This document shows positions 1-9,500 of a stretch of DNA of 64,000 nt, piece after piece. The position numbers were made by a program, and so were the translations under genes. The notes beneath the pieces were generated by a model. It saw nothing but the letters and a program-made list of their open reading frames with translations. It was not told the DNA's origin and did no database searches. Within the stretch, counting starts at the first letter, position 1. Each line of letters begins with the position of its first letter. The DNA comes from Candidatus Endobugula sertula (GTDB lineage: Bacteria > Pseudomonadota > Gammaproteobacteria > Pseudomonadales > Cellvibrionaceae). Location: contig MDLC01000010.1 in NCBI GenBank assembly GCA_001723645.1, forward strand, positions 21,057-85,056, given 5' to 3'.

Positions 1-3000
1 GTGCATCTGTTGCGCTAAAACTAAATGATAAATTCTCGGGTTGTGCTAAGCCTGCATCACTAGAAAGTACAAACTCTCCCACCCATTCATTATCGGTTGT
101 GTTACTCAAACCATCAATGGTGATTGGATCGAGAGTGGTATGATTCAATGAATACTGTAAAATTGGAGTTTCACCAGCGGGCAGTGCTTCATCTACAACA
201 ATGGTCACTGATACCGTCACAGGGTTGGCTTCATCATTTTGAATAGGCGTTGCTGGAGTATGAACAATGGATGTGACACGAGGCCCCGCAGTATCAATGT
301 TGATTTGCTCACCCGCACTAATGGTTGTGCCACGATTACCGAAACGATCTCGTCCGGAGAACACCGCATAAGCTATACCTGATTGCACATTTTCGTCCAG
401 TAATACCGATCCTTGATATTGTTGATCTTCGCCGGTGACTAGAGTTAAAGGAATACTAATGGGTGAGCCATTCTCAGGGGCAATGCTAAAAAATGGTGTT
501 GTAATGAGTGGTTCATTAACCGTTAGCACAATATTTAATACACCACGACCGTAGGTTTGAGTTTCGCTATCGAATGCTCCATCGGTGCTATATTCAATGA
601 ATTCAGCAATCGGTGGCGTTGAATCTGCAATGACACTGATACTTGATGAGGGCTCACTTTCGGTACCTAAGTTATTAACCGATACGACGCGATAGTAATA
701 AGTACCATCTTCAAACAATACATCATTAAAAGTTGCGCCAGTAATTAAGTCATTATTGACCTTAATTGCTGATGCCGTATCTTCAAAGGGTGACTCACTG
801 CGATAGAGGTTAAAGCCGGTATATTCTGCTTGTGTGTCAATCGACCACTGCAACCGTACTTGACCACTATTTAGAGAAGTGGTTCGCAACCCAATCGGCT
901 GCGAAGGTAAACTAGTATCGAGTGTAATGGTGATGGGTGATGAATAATCCCCTTCTCCCGAACGATTACGTGCTTTGACGACAATGGTGTTTGTGCCTTC
1001 TGCTAGGCTGATGTTTTGTGTAAAACGCCCCGTCGCATTAACAGGCTGCCAGGTAGCATCCACCCCATTAACTTGTAATCGAATATCTAAACCGGGTATT
1101 GTTTCGCCAACGATATCAACACGTGTTTTATTTGTTTCATAACCATCCGCCGGAGATACAATCGATGGAGCTGCTGGGGGCGCTAACTGAATAGTGAATG
1201 TTAATATCTGTGAATTTGTATTTTCATAAACGTCATAGGCTTTGATTTCAAAAGCATGGGCACCATCAGTCAATGATTTAACATTAATACTGTAACAGTA
1301 ATCATCACTACCATTTGAATCTGTACTGACGAGCTGACTATCAATATAAAACTCTGCCCGAGAAATAGTTGAGACATCAGTGAGCTGCGCACAAATAACA
1401 GCATCGTTTGCTGCAGTAAATCCGTCGACAAAAATTTCTTCTCCGTAGCGAAGCGTACTAATCGCTGGGCCATCCGTTTCTACTGACGGTGTTCCTTTAA
1501 TAGAAACAACCTCTTTGACTTCATGGTTACTAATATTTACCACAGTCACTGCAAAATAATAATCAGTAAAATTTGTTAATCCACCCACCGAAGTTGAAGC
1601 TGTCGTATTGGTAAGGGTTGCATATGGACTTAAACCATCAACAACACTAAAAGCTTCTTCACTAACATAAATTTTATAACTGTTAACGCCTGATAAATTT
1701 TCAACACCGTCCCAAGACAGATCAACTCTATTATTACTTTCATCAGTGACATGTAAACCTGAAGGGTTTGGATATGGCGTGGCCACTTGTAGGCCAATAC
1801 CATTACTAACATTACCTGCCGCATCAATACTAATCAATTCTAACGAGTACACTGTCGCAATGCTTAGACCACTAAATGAATAACTAAATACATTGTTCTC
1901 AAACGTATCTTGTAGTTGACCGTTCACCAATAATTGATATTGCTGAACATCTTCAGGATTAGACGCTGGCGCCTGCCAAGTTAAGGTAAATTCACTATCT
2001 CCCACCAATGCACCAGTAAAACTCCTCGCGTTATTAGGTGGAATTGTATCCACTGGTGTTGCTGAAACGGATACCGTTTGTTTAATTTCATAGCTACTAG
2101 TATTTACTGTTGTTACTGCAAAGTAATAAGTTTGCGCATTATTCAAACCAGAAACTGTTGTTGCCGATTGATTTTTATTAACCTCTTGGTAAACACTCAG
2201 ACCACTCACATCGGTGATAGGTGTATCGCTAACATAGATGCGGTATTTATCTACACCTTCTAAAGGAGTTACCGGAGACCAGGCAAGGCCAACACTATTA
2301 TTAAGCTCACTAGTTACTGTTAAGCCTGTTGGGTTGGGATAAGGGGTGGCAATAATAACGTCTACACCAGAACTCACATTACCCGCACGATCAACACTGA
2401 TTAGTTTGAGCAAATACGTCGTTGCTAGATCCAGCCCTGTTAAGTTATAGCTCAATGTCGTATCAGAAAATTCTTCTTGCAACTCATTATTAATAAACAA
2501 TTGATATTTATTAACATCAGCAGGGTTCACCGCTGGCGCTAACCATGACAGTGAAAAATCACTTGCATCGACTAAATCCGCCGTGAAATTTCTTGCATTA
2601 TTGGGCGGAATCGTGTCTACAGGTATTGCAATCACCGAACTTACTTGCTTAATTTCATAACCGTTAACATTTACAGTAGTGATTGCAAAATAATAAGTCT
2701 GCGCATTATTAAGACCAGAAATCGTTACTATAGACTGGTTTTTGTCAACCTCCGAATGAGCTGCAAGCCCTGTTATATCTGTAATTTCTGCACCACTAAT
2801 ATAAACTCGATATTTATCAACACCATCTAATTTATTAGGTAAAAGCCATTGCAACTCAACACGATTATTTTCTGCCCTTAACACATTAAAATTTTCAGGG
2901 TTCGGGTAAGCAGTGGTAATGCTTGTTGTTACACCACTATTTGCATTTCCTACAGCATCGATACTAATTAATTCAAATGAATAGTTTGTAGCTAAATCCA

Positions 3001-4369
3001 TATTTTCTATATCATAACTAAAAACGGAGCTATCTAATTCTTCTTGTAGCTCACCATTAATTAGCAATTGATATTTATTAATATCTTCAGGATCTAAATC
3101 CGGAGTTTCCCAAGACAACTCAACAGAATCATCACCTACGAGGGTAGCGTTAAAGTTTTTTGCCAAGTTAGGAGGGAGAGTATCTATTGGCGTTGCGAAG
3201 ACAGATGAAGCTTGCTTAATTTCATAACCACTAATATTTACCGTCGTTACAGCAAAATGATAAGCTTTCCCGTTTGTAAGGCCATCAAGAGTAACTGTCG
3301 AGCTATTTTTGTTAACCACAGTTACAGCTGTCATATCTGTAACATCAGTAATTGGGGTATCACTCTGATAAATACGATAGCGGCTAATACCATCAACATC
3401 ATCAGGCAATGTCCATGACAAAGTAACCTCATTATTTTCTGCCTGAGTAACTGCTACTTCCTCAGGATGAGGATAAATTGGAGTACCTCCCACACCACCA
3501 AAACCAAAAATAAATGTATTTGGTTCACCTTCAGGAGAGACACTAGAATTTTCTGGGTTAGGCTTACCTAAAGAATAAACTTCAGCGCCAACTATAGAAA
3601 GTGCTTCAAGAGCATCAGATTCATTAGAAGCAGCACCATAATAAATAACGAATTCTGTTTGCTCACCAGGGGCCAATTCGCCAAAAGCAAAATCAAAAAC
3701 AGCCCCATGATCTGCAGGGCCATTATCGACTGCTTCACCAAAAAAATTTTTGCTTGTGATAGGCATTAGTGGGTTTCCATCCATAAAGCCATTGTCACTA
3801 GAAGCATAGACTTTTGAAGCACCATTAGTAACAATCGTTACCATTTCACTAAAAGCTGTCGGAGGCACATCCCAATCCATTGCTCTACGATAGCGAAGGT
3901 CAATTGGCTGCGAACTAATATTCTCAACTATAACAATATTACTATAGAGATGATCAGTATCTGATGGTCTATAGTCATGGGTTATTCTCATAATACCCGC
4001 AGCAATCACTACGGAAGTTGCCGTCTCACCATCAGACTCAAAGGATTCAACAACAATATTTCGAATACCAAACTGTTGTCCAGCTTTAGCATATAAATTA
4101 CGGTTAATATCCGCCACACCCCAACCTTCACAATCACAGCCTGGAGTCAACGCTTCACCCCCAGTAGGAAGATAGCGCAACCCGACACCAGAAGAGATTA
4201 AGTGGCCTTGGTTATTAACGCCTATTTGCGTTGTACCATTAGACAGAACCGCACCCCCGTAAACAGAGAAAGACATTAAGAAAAACAAGCATAAGTATAA
4301 AAAATCAAATAAAGGAAAACCTTTACCGAACACCCTCCTATTGGTATCAATATAACTATTTTTCTTCAT
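1..4369 (-). CDS. Giant exported FN3/Ig-repeat surface protein, 3' end outside window
   Basis: The gene enters from its ATG at 4369 and is open to the window edge, giving more than 1,450 residues with the C-terminus missing. A GGAG Shine-Dalgarno sits 7 nt before the ATG. The N-terminus is basic and then hydrophobic (about residues 20-38), a Sec signal peptide. Residues about 40-300 form a globular region I do not recognise. Then come fibronectin-III-like domains in pairs, with the recurring strand YFAVTTVN and the linker DTIPPNNAR, followed by Ig-like and further FN3-like domains (for example TYYYRVVSVNNLG). No catalytic motif is visible, so a structural, adhesive or glycan-binding surface role is the inference. 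It is the last visible gene of a same-strand run with the transglutaminase, rhodanese-like and LRR genes upstream. No frameshift was seen in the part checked. Confidence 0.8.
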   Translation of the reverse strand, partial: MKKNSYIDTNRRVFGKGFPLFDFLYLCLFFLMSFSVYGGAVLSNGTTQIGVNNQGHLISSGVGLRYLPTGGEALTPGCDCEGWGVADINRNLYAKAGQQFGIRNIVVESFESDGETATSVVIAAGIMRITHDYRPSDTDHLYSNIVIVENISSQPIDLRYRRAMDWDVPPTAFSEMVTIVTNGASKVYASSDNGFMDGNPLMPITSKNFFGEAVDNGPADHGAVFDFAFGELAPGEQTEFVIYYGAASNESDALEALSIVGAEVYSLGKPNPENSSVSPEGEPNTFIFGFGGVGGTPIYPHPEEVAVTQAENNEVTLSWTLPDDVDGISRYRIYQSDTPITDVTDMTAVTVVNKNSSTVTLDGLTNGKAYHFAVTTVNISGYEIKQASSVFATPIDTLPPNLAKNFNATLVGDDSVELSWETPDLDPEDINKYQLLINGELQEELDSSVFSYDIENMDLATNYSFELISIDAVGNANSGVTTSITTAYPNPENFNVLRAENNRVELQWLLPNKLDGVDKYRVYISGAEITDITGLAAHSEVDKNQSIVTISGLNNAQTYYFAITTVNVNGYEIKQVSSVIAIPVDTIPPNNARNFTADLVDASDFSLSWLAPAVNPADVNKYQLFINNELQEEFSDTTLSYNLTGLDLATTYLLKLISVDRAGNVSSGVDVIIATPYPNPTGLTVTSELNNSVGLAWSPVTPLEGVDKYRIYVSDTPITDVSGLSVYQEVNKNQSATTVSGLNNAQTYYFAVTTVNTSSYEIKQTVSVSATPVDTIPPNNARSFTGALVGDSEFTLTWQAPASNPEDVQQYQLLVNGQLQDTFENNVFSYSFSGLSIATVYSLELISIDAAGNVSNGIGLQVATPYPNPSGLHVTDESNNRVDLSWDGVENLSGVNSYKIYVSEEAFSVVDGLSPYATLTNTTASTSVGGLTNFTDYYFAVTVVNISNHEVKEVVSIKGTPSVETDGPAISTLRYGEEIFVDGFTAANDAVICAQLTDVSTISRAEFYIDSQLVSTDSNGSDDYCYSINVKSLTDGAHAFEIKAYDVYENTNSQILTFTIQLAPPAAPSIVSPADGYETNKTRVDIVGETIPGLDIRLQVNGVDATWQPVNATGRFTQNISLAEGTNTIVVKARNRSGEGDYSSPITITLDTSLPSQPIGLRTTSLNSGQVRLQWSIDTQAEYTGFNLYRSESPFEDTASAIKVNNDLITGATFNDVLFEDGTYYYRVVSVNNLGTESEPSSSISVIADSTPPIAEFIEYSTDGAFDSETQTYGRGVLNIVLTVNEPLITTPFFSIAPENGSPISIPLTLVTGEDQQYQGSVLLDENVQSGIAYAVFSGRDRFGNRGTTISAGEQINIDTAGPRVTSIVHTPATPIQNDEANPVTVSVTIVVDEALPAGETPILQYSLNHTTLDPITIDGLSNTTDNEWVGEFVLSSDAGLAQPENLSFSFSATDA
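1480..3480 (-). repeat. Tandem repeat inside the FN3 gene, about 567 bp (189 codons) per unit
   Basis: Equivalent sequence recurs at about 1511, 2078, 2645 and 3212, spaced exactly 567 bp. Each unit encodes two FN3-like domains: one ending in YFAVTTVN followed by a Val-rich strand, the other with the signature QYQLLxNGxLQ and LATxYSxELISID. The fourth (C-terminal) copy is only a half unit. Copies are clearly diverged at DNA level but keep length and frame, so this is an old duplication under protein selection. Confidence 0.85.
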
Positions 4370-4442
4370 GATCCATCTCCACATCCTGTAACTTTAAAGA
4401 TACTAAATTCATTATTATTTCTTTTCATGTAAATTTAATAAT

Positions 4443-4465
4443 ATATGTCCTTAAAAAGAACATAT
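4443..4465. promoter_or_regulatory. Inverted repeat between the transglutaminase and FN3 genes
   Basis: The arms atatgtcctt and aagaacatat flank a 3-nt aaa centre, with one mismatch in ten pairs. It lies between the stop of the transglutaminase gene (4468) and the start of the FN3 gene (4369). It could be an operator, a weak terminator or an RNA processing hairpin. The sequence does not decide which. Confidence 0.35.
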
Positions 4466-4467
4466 GC

Positions 4468-5388
4468 TTATCGCATTTTTATTGTTAATTGATTATTCGC
4501 CACCACAAACCGATGACTACTTCCTAATAAGCTCACAGACGCATCCGATAAAATCCGCAGCGCAATATAATCTTCTGTATTCACCATTAGGTTTTTCTTT
4601 TGTGCATCAACAATGTGCCATGCACCGTCTAAGTAAACCTCTGCCCAGTTGTGGTAATCCTCCGGAGAAACCACTTGGTTATGTTGATAGACATAGCCTC
4701 CAACACCACGGGCGGGAATCCCTAATACTCTTGCCAAAGCAACAACGGTATACATGTACTCGGTACAATCGCCTCGTAAGTGTTGTATCGCGTATAACGC
4801 ACCTTTATCTTGGGAGGTATATCCTACATATTGAATACGCTTGGATGCCCACTGATAAATACGTTCGATGGATTGGCGATCAGAATGACCTTTAAGCTGT
4901 TGACTGAGTTTTGTTATGGCTGGATGAGACAACTCAATATAAGACTCTTCCTTTAGATACTTTTCAGGATGGTTCAGGTTGACTACATTAGCTTTTTCCG
5001 CCATATCGATTTTGGCAACAAAACTAACCAATTTTTTACCATAAGGAGGGATAACCCCCAAATCAAAATGCCCTACTCGATTGCCTGAGCGACTTTTTTG
5101 TTCTTTAAATTTTTGCGAAGCTTTAATATCAATAGCTTGTTGATTAGACATCAGTAAAACGGGCAAGTAGCTAGAAAATTTTGCATTCTTAATCGCACTC
5201 GATTGCGAATTTGATATTTCATAAGAAAAGCGAAGGATGCGTTGCTGTTGATATTGGTTTGGTTTATCTGCTGTTTTAGATTCTTGTTCAAATACAACAA
5301 CTAGAAAGTGCCAAGCAACAACACTTAAACTAAGAGTCAAAGTAGTACTTATACGGGGATTCCAATAGCGGCTCACTAATATAGACAT
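4468..5388 (-). CDS. Membrane-anchored transglutaminase-like cysteine protease-fold protein
   Basis: The protein has 306 residues. An N-terminal hydrophobic segment (about residues 13-33) is a signal anchor, which puts the catalytic part in the periplasm. Residues about 170-270 form a transglutaminase-like domain with the full triad visible: Cys208 in RGDCTEY, His246 in YHNWAEV and Asp261 in HIVDAQ. Such domains act as peptidases or crosslinking enzymes, or make bacterial equivalents of transglutaminase bonds. The natural substrate cannot be read from sequence. The ATG overlaps the rhodanese-like gene upstream by 13 bp, indicating translational coupling. Its neighbours are large exported repeat proteins, so a role in maturing or anchoring them is a reasonable inference, not shown. 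Confidence 0.85.
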   Translation of the reverse strand: MSILVSRYWNPRISTTLTLSLSVVAWHFLVVVFEQESKTADKPNQYQQQRILRFSYEISNSQSSAIKNAKFSSYLPVLLMSNQQAIDIKASQKFKEQKSRSGNRVGHFDLGVIPPYGKKLVSFVAKIDMAEKANVVNLNHPEKYLKEESYIELSHPAITKLSQQLKGHSDRQSIERIYQWASKRIQYVGYTSQDKGALYAIQHLRGDCTEYMYTVVALARVLGIPARGVGGYVYQHNQVVSPEDYHNWAEVYLDGAWHIVDAQKKNLMVNTEDYIALRILSDASVSLLGSSHRFVVANNQLTIKMR

Positions 5389-6275
5389 GACACTTTCACC
5401 TTTGTTCGAGCAGTTTCTATACTTGCGATGTTATTTTTCATAAGCGACAAAGCATTGCTACCGCCTTGCACATACCATAAGCTGTTCATTCCCTCTAGTT
5501 TCTTAGAGGCTATAATCTCTCTATAAATAGCAAACTGCCGATGAGATAACACCAATCGTAAATTTTTATTTTCTGCAACTGCATGGCTAATGTTATTATG
5601 CAGCTGGAGCAGAAAGGTTCGATCCTGAGAATATGGTATATGAAGATAAGAAAGGCCCAATTCTTCAAAAACAGCATTACCATCTTCCAAGTTTATAAAC
5701 AGTGTATTATTTACATCTAAAGAAAATTCTAATAATTTTTCTGCTGAAATTAAACGTAACTGAAATATAGATGAAGGTTCACCTTGCAAATAGCCTTTAC
5801 CCACCAAACCAGCAATACCATCACTGAATATTTTTATATCAGAAAAGCCTAAAGTTTGTAGCTGCTTCACTTCCTGCTCTAAGTTGTAGTGATTAAACCC
5901 ATCATCAATCAATACTAATGATTTATTTTTCAAGTATGTTTTGGTTTTTAATAAACGACCAGGTATTTTTAAACTATTTTTTATATAAATTTGTATTGGC
6001 GGCCTATCAACACGTTGCTCTCTAACATCAACTAACACATGATATTTTTGTATTTTTTTTATATACAGAGAAGGAGTTAATGCATTGCCTTGGGGATTTA
6101 TCAAGGAGTCTAGTGCCAAACGATCAGCAACAGAAGAGGTATCTATGCATTGGTATTTCTTGACAGCCAATTGCTGAGCAAAACTAGGCACTGCTATACT
6201 CAATATAAACAAAGCACTTGCTATTGGTAGCATGCAAAAAAGACTATTACTTGCCAATCGCATTAGTAATATCAT
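5376..6275 (-). CDS. Exported tandem rhodanese-like protein lacking the catalytic cysteines
   Basis: The protein has 299 residues and a clear signal peptide ending in VPSFAQQ (about residue 34). Residues about 60-160 follow the rhodanese plan: LVDVRE, then KIPGR, a VLIDDG loop where the active-site Cys would be, and LGFSDIKIFSDGIAGL. Residues about 185-280 resemble a second, more diverged copy: YLHIPYS, LVLSHRQ at the loop position, and LWYVQGGSNAL. Both loops lack Cys (Asp and Ser instead), so sulfurtransferase activity is unlikely and a binding role is more plausible. The start is uncertain: ATG 6275 or ATG 6263, neither with a strong ribosome site. It overlaps the transglutaminase gene by 13 bp. 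Confidence 0.65.
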   Translation of the reverse strand: MILLMRLASNSLFCMLPIASALFILSIAVPSFAQQLAVKKYQCIDTSSVADRLALDSLINPQGNALTPSLYIKKIQKYHVLVDVREQRVDRPPIQIYIKNSLKIPGRLLKTKTYLKNKSLVLIDDGFNHYNLEQEVKQLQTLGFSDIKIFSDGIAGLVGKGYLQGEPSSIFQLRLISAEKLLEFSLDVNNTLFINLEDGNAVFEELGLSYLHIPYSQDRTFLLQLHNNISHAVAENKNLRLVLSHRQFAIYREIIASKKLEGMNSLWYVQGGSNALSLMKNNIASIETARTKVKVSCLY

Positions 6276-6326
6276 TGGGTATGGGGCCCGTTTCGGTTCT
6301 TCATCAGTCTTAGCTTCTCAATGGTC

Positions 6327-6509
6327 TTAAAATACCGATAATACAGTACCTTGCCCTAAGGCTAGGCATTGTTCCCGTATAGGTGATTGAAATAAAAATG
6401 GAGAGACAGCACAATCGATATCTGAAGGCTGATTAGCGCCAGAGATATTGGTTAATGATTTTTCTTCCACTGATTCAGCAAGTAACATAGGCTTTAACTC
6501 TATTCCCAA
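6327..6509 (-). pseudogene. Out-of-frame C-terminal tail of the LRR protein
   Basis: This stretch continues the LRR gene in the next frame after its stop near 6500. If one G is restored in the GGG run at 6505-6507, the upstream end NLEHYW reads straight on into GIELKPMLLAES and runs about 58 more residues to a TAA at 6327. The stretch has no convincing start codon of its own (TTG at 6509, no Shine-Dalgarno). I read it as the original C-terminus cut off by a one-base deletion or a sequencing error. Confidence 0.5.
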
Positions 6510-9500
6510 TAATGCTCCAAATTACTTAGATGGCTTATATCTAGCACATCCAATGAATTCCCTGCTATATTTAACGATGTTAAATTCACTAAATTAGCAA
6601 TATTTAGCGAAACTAATTCGTTATTATCTACGTGCAGTCGCGTCAGCAACACCAAAGAAGAGGCATCTAACACACGTAAACGGTTACTCCATATAGTAAA
6701 TTCGGTGAGCCCAACAAGATTGCTAACATTAATATCTGTTATTTGGTTATAAGTTGCGTGAAGATGCGTTAGGTTAATCAAATTATCAACTTTCAATTCT
6801 TCAAGATTATTATAATTAACATTCAAATACTCTAAGTGAGTTAATGCCGCCACATCGAGCGTTTCTAAATTATTATCATCAAGCCTTAAATCCTTAAGCG
6901 TCAGGGAGCTAGAAATATCTAAGCTCGTTAGCTCATTATTCGATGCATCTAATATAACAATATTTTCTAAACCTGAAACATTCAGTGCCACAAGGAAATT
7001 ATTATATGCCCATAATCTGTTGAGGTTTACAGACTCTGTTACGTTAACTTCGGTCAATAAATTGTGGGTAATATGGAGTGACTCAAGCGCTGAAAGCCCG
7101 GAAAGATTAAGAGTACTCAATCTATTTTTATCAACATGGAGTTTTATCAACTTTTGCAAACCCGTTACCTGTAGCGAAGTCAGCTGGTTGCTATAGGCAT
7201 TCACTGTTACAAGCGCATTAAGCCCTAATAGATTTAACGATGTTAATTGGTTGTTATGTATATTGAACGATTCAAGGCCACTCATATGAGCTACTTGAAT
7301 ATCAGATAAGCTATTATTACTAACCTCTAGCCTTGTGATTTTATCTGAGTTAGATAGCGTGATTTCAGAGAGTAAATTATTACTCATATCCAATGACTGT
7401 AAGCTTGACAAGTTTTCAGTGGCAATCACAGCAATCTCATTATTTGCCGCTTTTAACTCAGTTAAATTTAATAATTTAGACACATCAAGAACTGCTAAAG
7501 CATTATTACTCACATTTAATCGACGTAAAGCGAGTAAATTTGACACATCCATTTTCGACAACTGATTATTGTATGCCCACAAAAATTGCAATTTATCTAG
7601 TGAAGAAACCGTTAGTGCTGAAAGACGGTTATTACCAACATGGAGAGAACGAAGATCAAGCAATGTAGACACATTGAGTTCATCTAATTGGTTAGTGTCG
7701 ACATGCAAGACTTTTAGCTGGGTCAAATCTGATACATCCAATGTTGTCAGCGTATTACTCCATAAATGGAGCACGGTTAAATTAACTAAACCACTAACAT
7801 CTATCTCTGTGAGCTGGTTATACCCGAGGTTTAACACTCTCAATTCGCGTAAGGTTGATACATTGATAGTACTTATATTGTTATTAAGAAGGTTAAGCCT
7901 TCTTAATTGTGTTAATTGCTCTATGCCTGTTGCATCATTTATTTGTTTAAGTTCACAATCTACGTTTGTCACTTGATGAACGTACAACCAATTTCTTTCT
8001 TGTGCATATTCAGCAATACATAGCCTTAAATTTTCATCGGGGAAGTGAACCGAACTGATTAATTTTTCAGGAACCGCATTATAAATATAATCATTAAACC
8101 CTTTAACATTACCAAATACCGTCCATAGGCGTAAATATAATGCTTGTCCATCGGCAGGCAGATTATCAATCACCGTTTCAGTATCCATCACTTGCAAGTC
8201 ATGTAATATATTGTGGGCACCTTGGGTCGTCCCTATATCTAACTCATACCTATCGGCTTTAACATCAGTCCATGAAAATTGAACACTGCTATCAGCTAAG
8301 GTCGCACCCTCAACTGGGCTTTCCATAACCGCCAAGTTAATGGCTAGAGGATCCGTACCATTTTTTTCTTCGTCTCTATCTAGTACACCATCGCCATCAA
8401 AATCACCCGAACCATCGCGACTTAAATCACCAAAGTGTTCTAATTCCCAACTATCTAGCAAACCATCACCATCAATATCTAATTCACTATTCACAACGAT
8501 GGTCACTGTTTGATAAGCGTTTAACTCTCCATCAGATGCCTCAATTTGGAATTCATAATTTCCTTCTTGCCCAACGCTAGGGGTCCATGAAAGCACACCC
8601 GTACCATCATTTTGGTCAACAAAATTGGCGCCCTCAGGTAAACCGCTGGCCGCTATAGTTGGCGTTGTACCATCAGCATCTGTTGCCTCTACAAGAAATG
8701 CAATTGTGTTACCTTCGTAAGTTGTTTTTAGGGGGATAAACTGTAAAACTGGCGGATTTGGAATAATTTCTGGGTCGGTATAACTTAAGGCATATTGGCC
8801 TGATGAATTAACATCAAAAATATTTAAATGATAGGAAAGTTCTTTGCTCGCTTTATTATAGCTTTTTGAGAACCAAACATTATCTGTGCTGATTTGTTTG
8901 CCATCATTACGGATCACACGATCTATTTCTTTTGCTCCCGAATAAGGATCAGTTACTTGGGCGTAAACAAATCCCGACGTTGACGAAAAGTGTAGCGTTG
9001 TCGCATTATTAGAAAGTGTAGCGGAACCCGATTGGTTGGTAACGGGAGATGTCGTTGAATTAGATTCATAGATATAAATATCACCCGCCCCACTGCTAAG
9101 CTCATAAGCGAGAAAATCTTTAACATTATCACGGCCTGGCGCATCAACAACAACATCTCGAATGAGTGTATGGGTATTGGCCGCTTCGATAAGTGACGTT
9201 AGCTCACCACCTAGCTCATCGGCATGGGAATACTCTGCCGTAAATTCTTTAAAACGCCCTGACAAGGTGGTTTGCATATTCCAACGCCCCATTTTAGATT
9301 CACCCGCCGGAATATCTCCAAACATCATTAGCAATGAATTATTAATAGGCTCATCCTGCACATAGCTATTAAGCAGGGTAAAGTCAATGAGTAGTTCCTG
9401 TTCGTTTTCGACGATTTCTGGTTGTGCCGATTCTATTTTTATACTTCGACCTAAACCATTACCATTATTTTGTATTCGAATGCCTAGAGTAAATGGTTCA

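Noticed and set aside
4464..4895. 143-codon plus-strand frame opposite the transglutaminase
   Set aside because: Shadow of the triad-bearing transglutaminase gene; its sequence has no domain.
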